Below are positions 54,871-64,000 of a stretch of DNA of 64,000 bases, in pieces. Positions within the stretch are counted from its first letter, which is position 1. Every line of letters starts with the position of its first letter. The translations under genes were made by a program, and so were the position numbers. Origin of the DNA: Pachyseris speciosa (taxonomy: Eukaryota; Cnidaria; Anthozoa; Scleractinia; Pachyseridae); NCBI GenBank assembly GCA_016490735.1, contig JAEMWC010000005.1, positions 484,501 to 548,500 on the forward strand. Direction: 5' to 3'. The notes below the pieces were generated by a model. That model saw only the letters and a list, made by a program, of their open reading frames with translations. It made no database searches and was not told the origin of the DNA.

Positions 54871-56504
54871 GACAAAGGGAGTTTGACCTTTCACGGCCGA
54901 GTCATTCGGAAGTATAAATCTCATATCAACAGCAAGAAAGATACTTGTTGTCACGTATCGGAAAACGTCGATTCACCTTGTGTCTTTGAAGTCTGAACAA
55001 CTAATATGTTAAGAGAAGTGTCTATACGAATGTTTGCACGTTCAACAGCGAGAAAAAAGCTTTTAACATGACCAAAATTTAACTCCAGATGGACTACCGT
55101 GTTCCCCGTATCCGCTCCATTGAGATGTACATTTTGTTGAATAACTCAAGTACGGGATATCACACACCCCTGAGACTTTGACAGGTAGTTAATTTACTAT
55201 TTTCCCACAATATCTCAATTTCTGTACTTTAATTTTTGAATGATAAGCGATTAGTTTTTACAAATGTACTAGCGGCTTGAAACTGTCCAGAAACGTTCCT
55301 TTCTTGTGTTTCAAATGACCCTGGATTGACGTATTTGTAAACAGTTTCACTCTGCTAATTAATTTTCTACTCACATTTCACCGAGACTCCATTCACATTT
55401 ATGCGAAAAAATCCTACATCGTTCGATAAGCGTTTCCTTTCTCAAACAATTATCCATCGAAGCGAAAACAAGTGTGCTTAGTTTTTTTTTGGAATCAATA
55501 CACTATTTTTATCACTTTGCATAATGATAAAACCTCTGTGGCCTAAAGGTCATTGTTCCTTCCTGTGACGCAGCTAAACCGGGTTCGATGTCTTTTAGTG
55601 GTATATATCACGGGCTTTATTTTTTCTGTTTCTCTTTTTCTTGTTCTTTTAGAAATATTTTTTACAAGTGTTATAATTATTGTTCTCAATGGTTGAGCTG
55701 TATTTTAGAGGAATATATGTTGATAGGGGTCTAAAGAAATAGACTCCAACACAAGCTAAACACAATGCGTCCGATGTAAGAAAGACAGACTTCCAGTTAG
55801 GGATACAATACTGTTTTTTGCAAGCCCGAGTTTAGGCTAATTGTAGCCTCTTGTTAATTACAAAAGGACGCTGATAGAAAGCATTTGCTTTGCTCAAATG
55901 TGTCAACACTTTCGTCTATGTTTCTAGCTTATAACGGAATTACTTCAACATCAAATGACAAACATTATTTCTCAAAACAGTTATTTTATAGCCATCGCAG
56001 CATAAATTAAATACTCCTATTTTTTATATATTTGTTTGAGCTAATCAAAGGCGTAAAAAAAACGAATAGATACAAGCGAGAAAGTAAAGGGGGGAAAGCT
56101 TAGAAATAGAGACGAGACTGGGTAAAATGGCAAAGATAGCTGTTTGAAATGGTCCTGGCTTACGGAAGTTTTTGAATGCCCAACAGAGAAACGGGAGAAA
56201 CATAATTGCGCAGAAACAGCGAGCAAAAATAATTAAGAATAGACAGTCGCATACTCCCTTCGTGTTGAAATCAAGATGTGGTTCACCTTAGATTTTCATG
56301 CTTGCACCATCCACACACTGTAAAGACAAGGTATAAAATGTATTTTTTTGCCCGGCGAACATTAAACGCCGTGAGTCTTTTTGCTCGCGGTCAAAAGAGG
56401 ACTTAAATCTTAAAAAACCTTAAAAAGCTATTACACTGTTCAATGTTCTCTAACTTTCGACTCCGTGGATAAAATCTAGAGCGACTCCGCTACATTTAGA
56501 ACGC
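54871..56504. other. Gene-free stretch
   Basis: No coding frame is supported. 55150-55205 is an inverted copy of 10670-10712, and 55850-55930 contains a fragment (AAGGACGCTGATAGAAAGCA, TGTGTCAACACTTTCGTC) of the 16309-16583 MITE right half. The rest is unassigned AT-rich DNA. Confidence 0.5.
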
Positions 56505-56960
56505 TGTACAAGGTGTTTTTAACTTTGCGTTTGTGGATGGAATCCTCCCGAAGTGTGACCATTCAAATGAAAGCTGCGGAGCAGCACTTTCAAGTGGTGC
56601 TGTTTATTATGCCGTACAAGGTGATTCTAATTTTTGAGTCTGTGGATGAAATCCTAAAGTATGACCATTCAAATGAAGCCACTGAAAGTATTTTCCTGTG
56701 GAGCTGTTTATTATGCTGTACGAGGTGATTCTAACTTTTGAGTCTGTGGAAGAAATCCTAAGTGTGGCCATTCGAATAAAAGCTACTGAGCAGTGCTTTC
56801 CTGAGGTGTTGTTCGCTATGCTGTACAAGGTGATTCTAACTTTTGAATCTGTGGACGAAATTTTAACTCGTGGTCGGTCAAATGAAAGCCAATCAGCAGT
56901 ACTTCTCTTGAGTATTGGTATTGTTTGTAATAACCAAAAGGTGTTTGAATACTGTGAATC
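56505..56960. repeat. Tandem repeat, ~105-bp unit, about 4 copies
   Basis: Units begin with TGTACAAGGTGATTCTAACT near 56505, 56614, 56718 and 56821 and share GAGTCTGTGGATGAAATCCT and CCATTCAAATGAAAGC. Periods are 103-109 bp. Short open frames occur in both strands because units are near multiples of three, but there are no other signs of coding. Confidence 0.8.
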
Positions 56961-57112
56961 TGTTTGAATACTGCTGAAAAGCACTTTCCATTGTTGTTCT
57001 CACTACAAGCGAGCTTCTCAGTATCCAGTCAGACTGGGGTACGAATTAAATTTTAAAGTGGTCCACCGGTCTAGCCAAGACAACCAAGTCTCGTAGTCAT
57101 TTGGGTGAAAAT

Positions 57113-57321
57113 AGAGAACTTAAGCACCAGCGTTTTTGAGCCAGATGTCAACCGGAAGTGAGGCGTTTTCTCTTTTTACTCGTCTTGGGGCTACCACATT
57201 TGCATTACTAAGTGTCTTTATTCTTATAGCGACGATTTGTGCACAACCATTGCCCAAAATGACAAACGTCCACTTCCGGTTGAGGTACGTCCCTCAAAAA
57301 CGCCTTTGCTTAAGCTCCCTA
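57113..57321. mobile_element. ~209-bp MITE with CCGGAAGTG arms
   Basis: Left AACTTAAGCACCAGCGTTTT, GTCAACCGGAAGTGAGG and right CCACTTCCGGTTGAGGTACG, AAAACGCCTTTGCTTAAGCT are inverted (about 50-bp arms). It is non-coding. Confidence 0.8.
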
Positions 57322-57976
57322 TTTAATCACACCAAAGCAGACCGCTACTAAAGCTCAAACAGATGCCCTTCAAATACACCGCACAAGCAATAGCCTCCTA
57401 AAGAGGCCACTGTGTCAAAGTCTTAGCAATAATCATTTGCAAACTTTTTCCGCTTTCCAATGAGACATGAAAGGCTAAAATAGCCGTTTCGCGAGTTTTC
57501 TCTAGAAGGTGTAAGTCGTTTGACAATCGGTAGTTAGGTTAGGCCAAAGCAAATACTTGTCACTGATTTCTAGCCCAAGGTTTTGGTTAAGGCAACACAA
57601 AAAGTCAATAAGCCAGGATTTAGGTGGAAATATCAAGAAAGAAATTAGAGGGTATAATACAAATTCAACACCATAACAAACATCCCACGGAAAATTTACA
57701 AGAAAGGTCCCCCATTTTGTTACACAGCTGTGCTTCCGCAACCTGCAAAGTGACATAAAAAAACGAAGGGTTCAGTTTGAAATTAGCAAATAAATTCTCT
57801 TCAGAAGAACCTGGCCCCTCACCAACCTCCCCTCCGATGGGACGCGAAGGATACGTACTTGGCTAAACAATTTACTGCATTGTTGGACAAAACTACTTCA
57901 GGTAGCCCAGGTGAAGTCCAAACATCCTTCTCCAATATATGTACCTCCTTCGCCGCACCCATCCTTATTCCAGCAA
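57322..57976. other. Gene-free stretch
   Basis: No coding, RNA or repeat structure is recognised on either strand. Confidence 0.5.
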
Positions 57977-58375
57977 TAGGGAGCTTTAGCAACGACGACG
58001 GCAAATTTTTTGCTAATTTAAAGGGGCTGTGAACTCTACGTACCGGTTTTTTTAAAACTTTGCAGAAAGATGAATCTCCATATGCTGATTGTAATTCAAC
58101 AATAAAAAACGGGGGTCGTCCAACTCGTTTTTTAGTTACAGGCACATAAAGCCAAACTTAAGGGTGTTGCTATGGTAGCCTTATATGTCAAAAAAAATGA
58201 TCACGACTTGTTGAGAAATAACTGGGAAATGCTTTGATACCATGTTCAAGGAACAAACGAAAACTTATGGGAGCATCGGTCCATCAAAGAGTTGGTGTTT
58301 AAAAAATAACGAAACCATTTTGAGCCACCCTAAACCTACTGTTTTGTGACGTTCTCGTTGTCGTTGCCGTCCTAA
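57977..58375. mobile_element. MITE family A copy 4, interior replaced by a family B MITE
   Basis: Family A ends remain at the left (GGGAGCTTTAGCAACGACGA) and right (GACGTTCTCGTTGTCGTTGC). Between them, about 58012-58335 is a family B element (AACTTTGCAGAAAGATGA, AGGCACATAAAGCCAAA, ACCATTTTGAGCCACC) matching 14049-14403. The family A interior is largely missing, so a deletion accompanied or followed the insertion. Confidence 0.75.
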
Positions 58376-59038
58376 TGTGGGGAAGAGAGGCTTTCAAACG
58401 CAGTTGATTATTCTTTGCACCAAGAAACGCTTCGAAGCAAAAATTTTTGTCAACAGTTTTGATCAAGATTATGGCATCAATTTTCCATGTGGGAAAGGTT
58501 GTGTTGCAATGTAGGGATAAAACGGTGAAATTGCTCCACTTTTCGTTTTCAAAGTTCTTTCCTGTCGCTTTACTGTTTTGTTTTTTCCTTGACAAGGATG
58601 TTTTTTGTTTCGTCCACACGCACTTTAATTAAAAATGCAACGACTTTCCTTTGTTCAAACACGGAGTAATCCTAGAAAGCCAAGAAAGCGATCTTCAGAT
58701 ACGCAACAGCACATTGTAAGTTGTCGAATGAAGAGCCTAGTGCGTACACCATCTGTGATTTCTGCATTTTACTACGTGATCTGCGGTACAGCAGCTGAAC
58801 AACAAAGCATTCGATGAAGGCTCAAAATTAATCCTAAAAATCGAGGGTACCCCAAAGTAGGCTCTTTTTCGGGGGGGTGGGAGCGTATTTTCTCCATCAC
58901 AACTAAGAATCAAGGCTACCCCCAGCCTTCTTTTCCCTATCCAAACCACAATCGATCACTAATTAAACACAGGGGATGGGAAACTGCGCCCGCGCTTAAA
59001 ATAACCCAATTGCATACAAAACTGGCTCGAAGACTTAC

Positions 59039-62000
59039 GCGATTTTGAACATCTACTAACAGGCCCCCATATCCTTACAGTGCCATCATCACTGGCTGAA
59101 GCTAGCATTGTAGGATCGGTTGAATTCCAACTGACACAGTTCACAGTTTTTGTGTGTCCACTAAGCACCGCTACAGGCTTTTCACGTTTCCAGTGCCAGA
59201 CGTATACCTTGTGATCTGCAAAGTCGAAAAGAATGCTTGCGTGATACGTTTCAAATGTACTCAAAAATGGACATCGAAGAAACCAATGATTCCATGCACA
59301 TATGAACGCTTTTTTAACCTGGTTTTCACTAACCATTTCTTGTGCTTGCGCTTACGTTTGCAGTCGTGCTCGCGTAGCATGTGAAAACCCTGGGTTGAAT
59401 TGCTGGAGGCATGGTTAGCGCAACCACTGGTTAAGATGTAAAGGTAACAGGTAAAATCTTCATTTTATTTCGACACGGTATTTCCTTCAGGACTATACCA
59501 TATTCAATTAAAAAAATCTAACTACCTAACTAAATTAAGATTGTAAATAACTACTACAATAAAAGAAATGATAAAAACCTGCTTTACAAGGAAGCCGCGT
59601 GCATATATCAAATGAAAATTTATAAAAGGCTATTATTAAAATCATGATTCTTCAACTTAGATTTAAATTCATTAAGAGAGGGCAACTGTCGAATACTCGA
59701 GGGTAAACAATTCCACAGTACAGCTCCGCTGTAGGACAGACTTTTTTTTTTTACAATAATTAGGGCGGGGCTGTGGGATAGCAAGCGTACCGTCTCTACC
59801 TCTTACATTTGTAGGTTATAAGTTTAAGTGTCAGGGCGGAAGACAAAGCACGAACTAAGATATTCCGGAACCATACTATTTACAATCTTGTACATCATTA
59901 TTGATTTATTAACAAGGCGTTGATAGAAAATGGAATGGTCCAATTTGCGTGTGGCACTGATAAACAAAACCCTGTTGGACCCAAGTTCAATGAAAAAAAG
60001 GTAACAGCCAAATACTTCCGTCTGATCGCGTTTACATTTTAGCTTCGCCTACTTAAAAGCATGTCATGACGGTTAAACGAAATTCCTAGCCAAACCGAAT
60101 CACCAATTTCGTGATCTTAGCACTTATGTGCTATCATACACCATCATGCACTCACAAAGAGCTGACCTTAAGCTCTCATCAACATTGGTTCTAGTTAACC
60201 TCGGGCAAAAAAGAGATGTTCATTTAAATACTGACCTTCGCTACCACTCGCAAGGAAGTCTTGATTTGCACCACCAAAGCACGAGTATATTGTGTACTTT
60301 TCTTGTCTTGGACCTTGGTATTTTCTGACTAAGACTCGATCTCTAACATCCCATAAATGAAGTCCCTGAAAAATAATACACATCCTTAATCAGACGAGTT
60401 TGATAATTGCCGCCAATTTCGTTGGTAGCTCCCCAACTTGTCGGGACTTTGATTAATAAAACTTTAACTATTACCCATTATAAATTAATACAGATTTCCA
60501 ATCAGCAAAAGGCAAGGGCAAATCTCTTCAAAATTATTTACTTGTAGGATGAGTTTTCCATGGAACGTCCGTTTTGTAGGGTGTAAGGTTGCAAATTATT
60601 ATGTTCAGGCAACTTGACTCTAACTCACAAAGAGCTAAGAAATTTTACAGATACTGTAGTTATGCAACTAAGATTGCACGGAGTAGCAGAACTATTAATA
60701 ACAACCTCCAACATAGCTTGTGAGCGGGATAATGGGCGAGGAAGAGCACGGAAAAAGGTCGTGAACGGAACAAGGGATACAACCACTGCGAGCTCACTTC
60801 AGTCAGCGAGATTTTTTGTTCTCTGTCTCACTTTAAGGCTTTTAACAGGCTACTTGTAAACTTAGAGATCTTGGATAGTTTAAGTGAACAAAACAATGAA
60901 CTATCTGGCAGATCCAATTTGCACCTTCCTTACCTGTGAAGCTACGTTTAAAAGTGCAAGTCGATCATCGTTTGATACAGAAAATGACATGATCGAATGG
61001 TCTTCTTGTATTCTGTAGATTTGACAAGAACAATGGTGGAACACAAATACACATATTAGGTAATTGAGTTATCAATGAACAAAAGTTGATGTTCACTTTA
61101 ACAGATGATTAGGACAAATAAAAGTTAGGTCTAACATTGATAACGACAAAAACCATCAAACTGGAAAATTCGCTTCCAAAGTTATTTTGCAACAGTGTAG
61201 AAGTGAACTGATACTAGACTGTCTCATTTGACAGTGTTTACAACTTGTTAAGTCAGGTCTTCATTGCAATAAAATGAATTAAGTAATATACTACCATAAT
61301 TATCATTACCAATGGTATACTCACTGTCACTGTCAGTCACAATCACTGTCACTGTCATTACCACTATCACTGTCACAGCGTAGTCGCAATTGCTATCACT
61401 GTCACTGTCACTATCACTATCGCTTTCACTATCAATGTCACTATCACTGTCACTACCACTATTAATGTCACTATCACTGTCACTGTCACTATTAATGTCA
61501 CTATCACTGTCACTGTCACTATCACTGTCACTTTTACTATTAATGTCACTATCACTGTCAGTGTCACTGTCACTGTGACTGTCACTGTCAATATCACTAT
61601 TAATGTCACTATCACTGTCACTGCCACTATCACTGTCACTGTCACAATTAGAGTCACTATCACTGTCACTGTCACTATTAATGTCACTATCACTGTCACT
61701 GTCACTGTCACTATTAATGTCACTATCACTGTCACTGTCACTGTCACTATTGATGTCACTGTCACTGTCACTATCACTATCACTGTCACTGTCACTATTA
61801 ATGTCACTGTCACTGTCACTGTCACTATTAATGTCACTATCACTGTCACTGTCACTATTAATGTCACTATCATTGTCACTGTCGCTGTCAATGTCACTAT
61901 TAATGACACCGTCACTATCACCACTACCATAACTATCACTATCACCAGCATTACCATTATCAGAAACACACTTACAAGCTATTATCATTTAATTCTTCAA

Positions 62001-63868
62001 AATTGTAAGATCTAACTCTGTTGTGTGTGTCCGCAGCCAAGACTGTTTTGCCTCCATTTAGGCAGTGAAGACCTGTAACCCTCACACCTTCCCATGATTC
62101 CAACACATTTCCATCTAGATCCTAATGGAAGAAAACACAAACAAGGCAGCTGAAAATGCTTTGCTAAGACAAAGGTTCCAAACAATTAAAATGCGACAGT
62201 ATTGCATTTGATCTTTAATTCATTAAGGGCCCCTACACCAGCCCCTCTGGTCTCTACCTTTTGCGTGCCATATAGTTTTGTCCCATCCCCAACATGCGCT
62301 CACAAAATGATTCAAGATGGCAGCAACATTATCCATTTATCCAAAACAATAATGCAATGATTTTATCATGTTGTATTTCTTATTTCACTCACTTTGGAGG
62401 TCTTGAGTGGTTGCATCTTTGATATGCCTTAATGTGACTGTGTGATGCAGTTCTGAGTGTGCTAATCATTATTTGGCTGTGACCGCGTGATGCGGTTTCA
62501 GTCAAAGACCAAATTTCACCATTGCTCACCATATGAGTCTCCAGTAGCTCAGTGGTTAGAGCATCCTTCTAGATCACGGAGGGTCATGGGTTCAAATCCC
62601 ATCTGAAACTCGGATTTTTTTTCAAGTTTCCATTTGGGGTTTCATGCATTTGAACTATCATGTTATATGACACTTACACATTGATAAAACTGCCCTCTTT
62701 TGCCACCTGTATAAAATCTATTGCCATCAGGACTCCAGGCACAGCAAGAGAGGCTATCATCTGTGGCTTGATTCATTCTACATTTCAACTCTGCTGTCTG
62801 TGAAAGTAAAACAATTTTGCTTCACCAAAACATACTTGTAATCTGCATCTACATCCATGACATCTAAAGACAGCATCATTTCTTTTGCCAACTTTTTGAG
62901 AACGTTGCAATTGTAAAATGAATATTATGAAATAGGTTGTTGTTGTTCTTTTCCATTTGATGCCTTCCCCCACCCCCCCCCCCCCCTCCCCACCCCAACC
63001 ACCACCTTTTAACCATGCACTCCATACAAAACAAAGCCTGGTATAAAATGCTATTTTATGACCACCCAAAGCATATTTTAAAACTCCTCCGTTATCAGAA
63101 TCAAAATGTGAGTCACAAACTTTGGTGCGATGATTTGGGTCCTTGGATGAAAGGGCAATAAGTGTGATCCGCAAGATATTTAAATATTAACTGAGACACA
63201 TTGTTGAGTGCTTTCCAGTGGTACTTCTTGTGACGTTGTGACGCTGTACTGCATTCAGCCCTGTCAAAATGTTTTGTAGTAGTGGACATCATAGCTTGTC
63301 GGAGTAGTAGGCAGCAACTGCTGGTGACCCTTGCATGTTAGGGAACTCCCAAGTCCAAGTGTGAAGTAAGTGGTAGATTATTGACTGTATGTATGTGGCA
63401 AATTTGCCAGCTACCAGCACATTTTGACAGGGCTGTAAGTTATTCCAACTTTAAATACTACACATTAAATCCAAAAGCATGACCCTTCAAATGATTGGTA
63501 GCTATATTAAGAGAAAATTCCTGTGGTAATCACATACTTATTGTTTGATAGCTTTTTTGTTAGTGGATGAAGACAAATGCAGATAGTGAGTTAATGTCAG
63601 TCACTAAAAGCTGTTGGCCAAAACCTTCTCTTGCTGTAACTCCAAATGTAAGAACTTGGGAATGCCTGTAGTTCATCACTGCATGTGGCCACACAAAATG
63701 CCCTACAAACCCAGTTAAAATATTTCAAACCTCTGTATTCCAGATCCACAATTCTGAACAATCTTCAGGACCACAAGCTATGAGATATGTGTCGTCTGGG
63801 CTCCAGGCCAAGTATCCCACTCCATATGAGGGGCCTTCTATTGTTTTTCGGTGTTTTGGTTCTCCGTC
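59039..63868 (-). CDS. WDR26: WDR26 orthologue, WD40 protein of the CTLH/GID ubiquitin ligase (C-terminal part)
   Basis: WDR26 is a WD40 beta-propeller subunit of the CTLH (GID) E3 ubiquitin ligase. Six exons visible on the minus strand: 63868-63731, 62797-62678, 62121-61976, 61012-60934, 60365-60236 and 59215-59039; all junctions are GT-AG and phases agree. They encode successive blades: [100 protein letters not shown] and [27 protein letters not shown], a near-continuous match to the C-terminal WD repeats of vertebrate WDR26. The N-terminal LisH/CTLH region is outside the window (beyond 64000). After RIWGPV a strong GTAAGT donor (59038) suggests a short last exon that I could not place; without splicing the frame stops at 58959. 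Introns carry a LINE tail, a minisatellite and a tRNA-like sequence. Confidence 0.93.
59465..59960 (-). pseudogene. 5'-truncated CR1/L2-like LINE, RT C-terminus and 3' tail
   Basis: The minus strand reads [35 protein letters not shown], [19 protein letters not shown] and [20 protein letters not shown], then LNEFKSKLK and a stop: the C-terminal end of a non-LTR reverse transcriptase. A stop and a frame change at an A-run break it. The 3' tail ends AAATAAAATGAAG near 59465. It is inserted in the last visible WDR26 intron. Confidence 0.8.
61310..61965. repeat. Minisatellite of ACTGTC / ACTATC hexamers
   Basis: About 650 bp of CACTGT and CACTAT units with periodic ATTAATGTCACTATCACTGT blocks (roughly 42-60 bp higher-order spacing). 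It begins within about 10 bp of the splice donor at 61975 of a WDR26 exon. Minus-strand frames read Asp-Ser repeats and plus-strand frames Ser-Leu or Thr-Val repeats, but the coding exon ends at a clear GTAAGT donor before it, so the repeat is intronic. Confidence 0.9.
62535..62622 (+). ncRNA. tRNA-like sequence with Pol III boxes and T-run terminator
   Basis: The A-box region TAGCTCAGTGGTTAGAGC and B-box region GGGTTCAAATCCC, with a good T arm (ATGGG/CCCAT) and a T8 run at 62615-62622, look like a Pol III gene. The acceptor stem (TCTCCAG against CTGAAAC) and the anticodon stem pair poorly, and no confident anticodon can be named. It is more likely a tRNA pseudogene or SINE head than a working tRNA. 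It lies antisense in a WDR26 intron. Confidence 0.5.
63257..63437. mobile_element. ~180-bp MITE, CAGCCCTGTCAAAATG ends
   Basis: Left CAGCCCTGTCAAAATGT and right ACATTTTGACAGGGCTG are perfect 17-bp inverted repeats. The target duplication is not clear. It lies in a WDR26 intron. Confidence 0.75.
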
Positions 63869-64000
63869 CTGCACAAAACATTACAACAAAACAATTCTTG
63901 ACGTGGAGCTAACACAGATGCATGGAACTGAATCCAATACATGTGTTTCAAACTTTGTAAATAGTTTTACTCAGGAGTCATATATCACAACAATCATCTG

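Noticed and set aside
57502..57756. 84-codon minus-strand frame
   Set aside because: No family resemblance, no partner exons, no repeat support; treated as chance.
61248..62015. Long frames of Asp-Ser, Ser-Leu or Thr-Val repeats (up to 246 codons)
   Set aside because: They arise from the ACTGTC hexamer array, which lies in a WDR26 intron beyond a clear splice donor.

Overview
This is a gene-poor, repeat-rich animal (metazoan) nuclear window. Genes have GT-AG introns and long introns full of nested transposon remnants. The mix of SLC16-like transporter paralogues, a WDR26 orthologue, a DIRS retrotransposon, CR1/L2-like LINE tails and very many short inverted-repeat elements points to an anthozoan cnidarian, probably a stony coral. 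The taxon is inferred from overall character; no database search was run.

Layout. (1) 1-34133 holds a cluster of three monocarboxylate-transporter-like (MFS/SLC16) genes. Copy A (minus, 638-8909) is cut off at its 3' end by the window edge. Copy B (minus, 14415-22305) and copy C (plus, 22641-34133) are complete and diverge from a 335-bp gap that must hold both promoters. B and C share a four-exon plan, as A does for the three exons visible, and exon 3 is exactly 370 nt in all three. A decayed duplicate of copy C's promoter and first exon lies at 11238-12180. (2) 37179-45068 holds two tandem minus-strand three-exon genes for LigB-type (class III extradiol dioxygenase superfamily) proteins of 325 and 330 aa, with identical intron phases and an identical 108-nt middle exon. 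(3) 45181-51494 is a whole DIRS-type retrotransposon: gag-like, RT/RNase H and tyrosine recombinase ORFs, inverted terminal repeats, and an internal complementary region that reads as the reverse complement of the two joined ends. It is dead (frameshift, in-frame stop, and a stop at the expected recombinase tyrosine) and carries later insertions. (4) 51495-58400 is gene-free and made of MITE arrays and tandem repeats. (5) 59039-64000 is the 3' part of a minus-strand WDR26 orthologue, six exons visible, with the 5' end beyond the window.

The most informative non-genic features are transposons whose borders can be read directly: a 642-bp element with an 8-bp target duplication (9631-10272), a family of TAGCC-ended elements with 9-bp duplications, a 1.4-kb element whose ends are arrays of a 17-bp motif, a TA-flanked mariner-type element holding an insert with its own 8-bp duplication, and a perfect 90-bp palindrome (12806-12895). 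No new enzymatic system could be shown. The strongest candidates for follow-up are the tandem LigB-like pair and the transporter cluster with its broken fourth promoter/exon copy.
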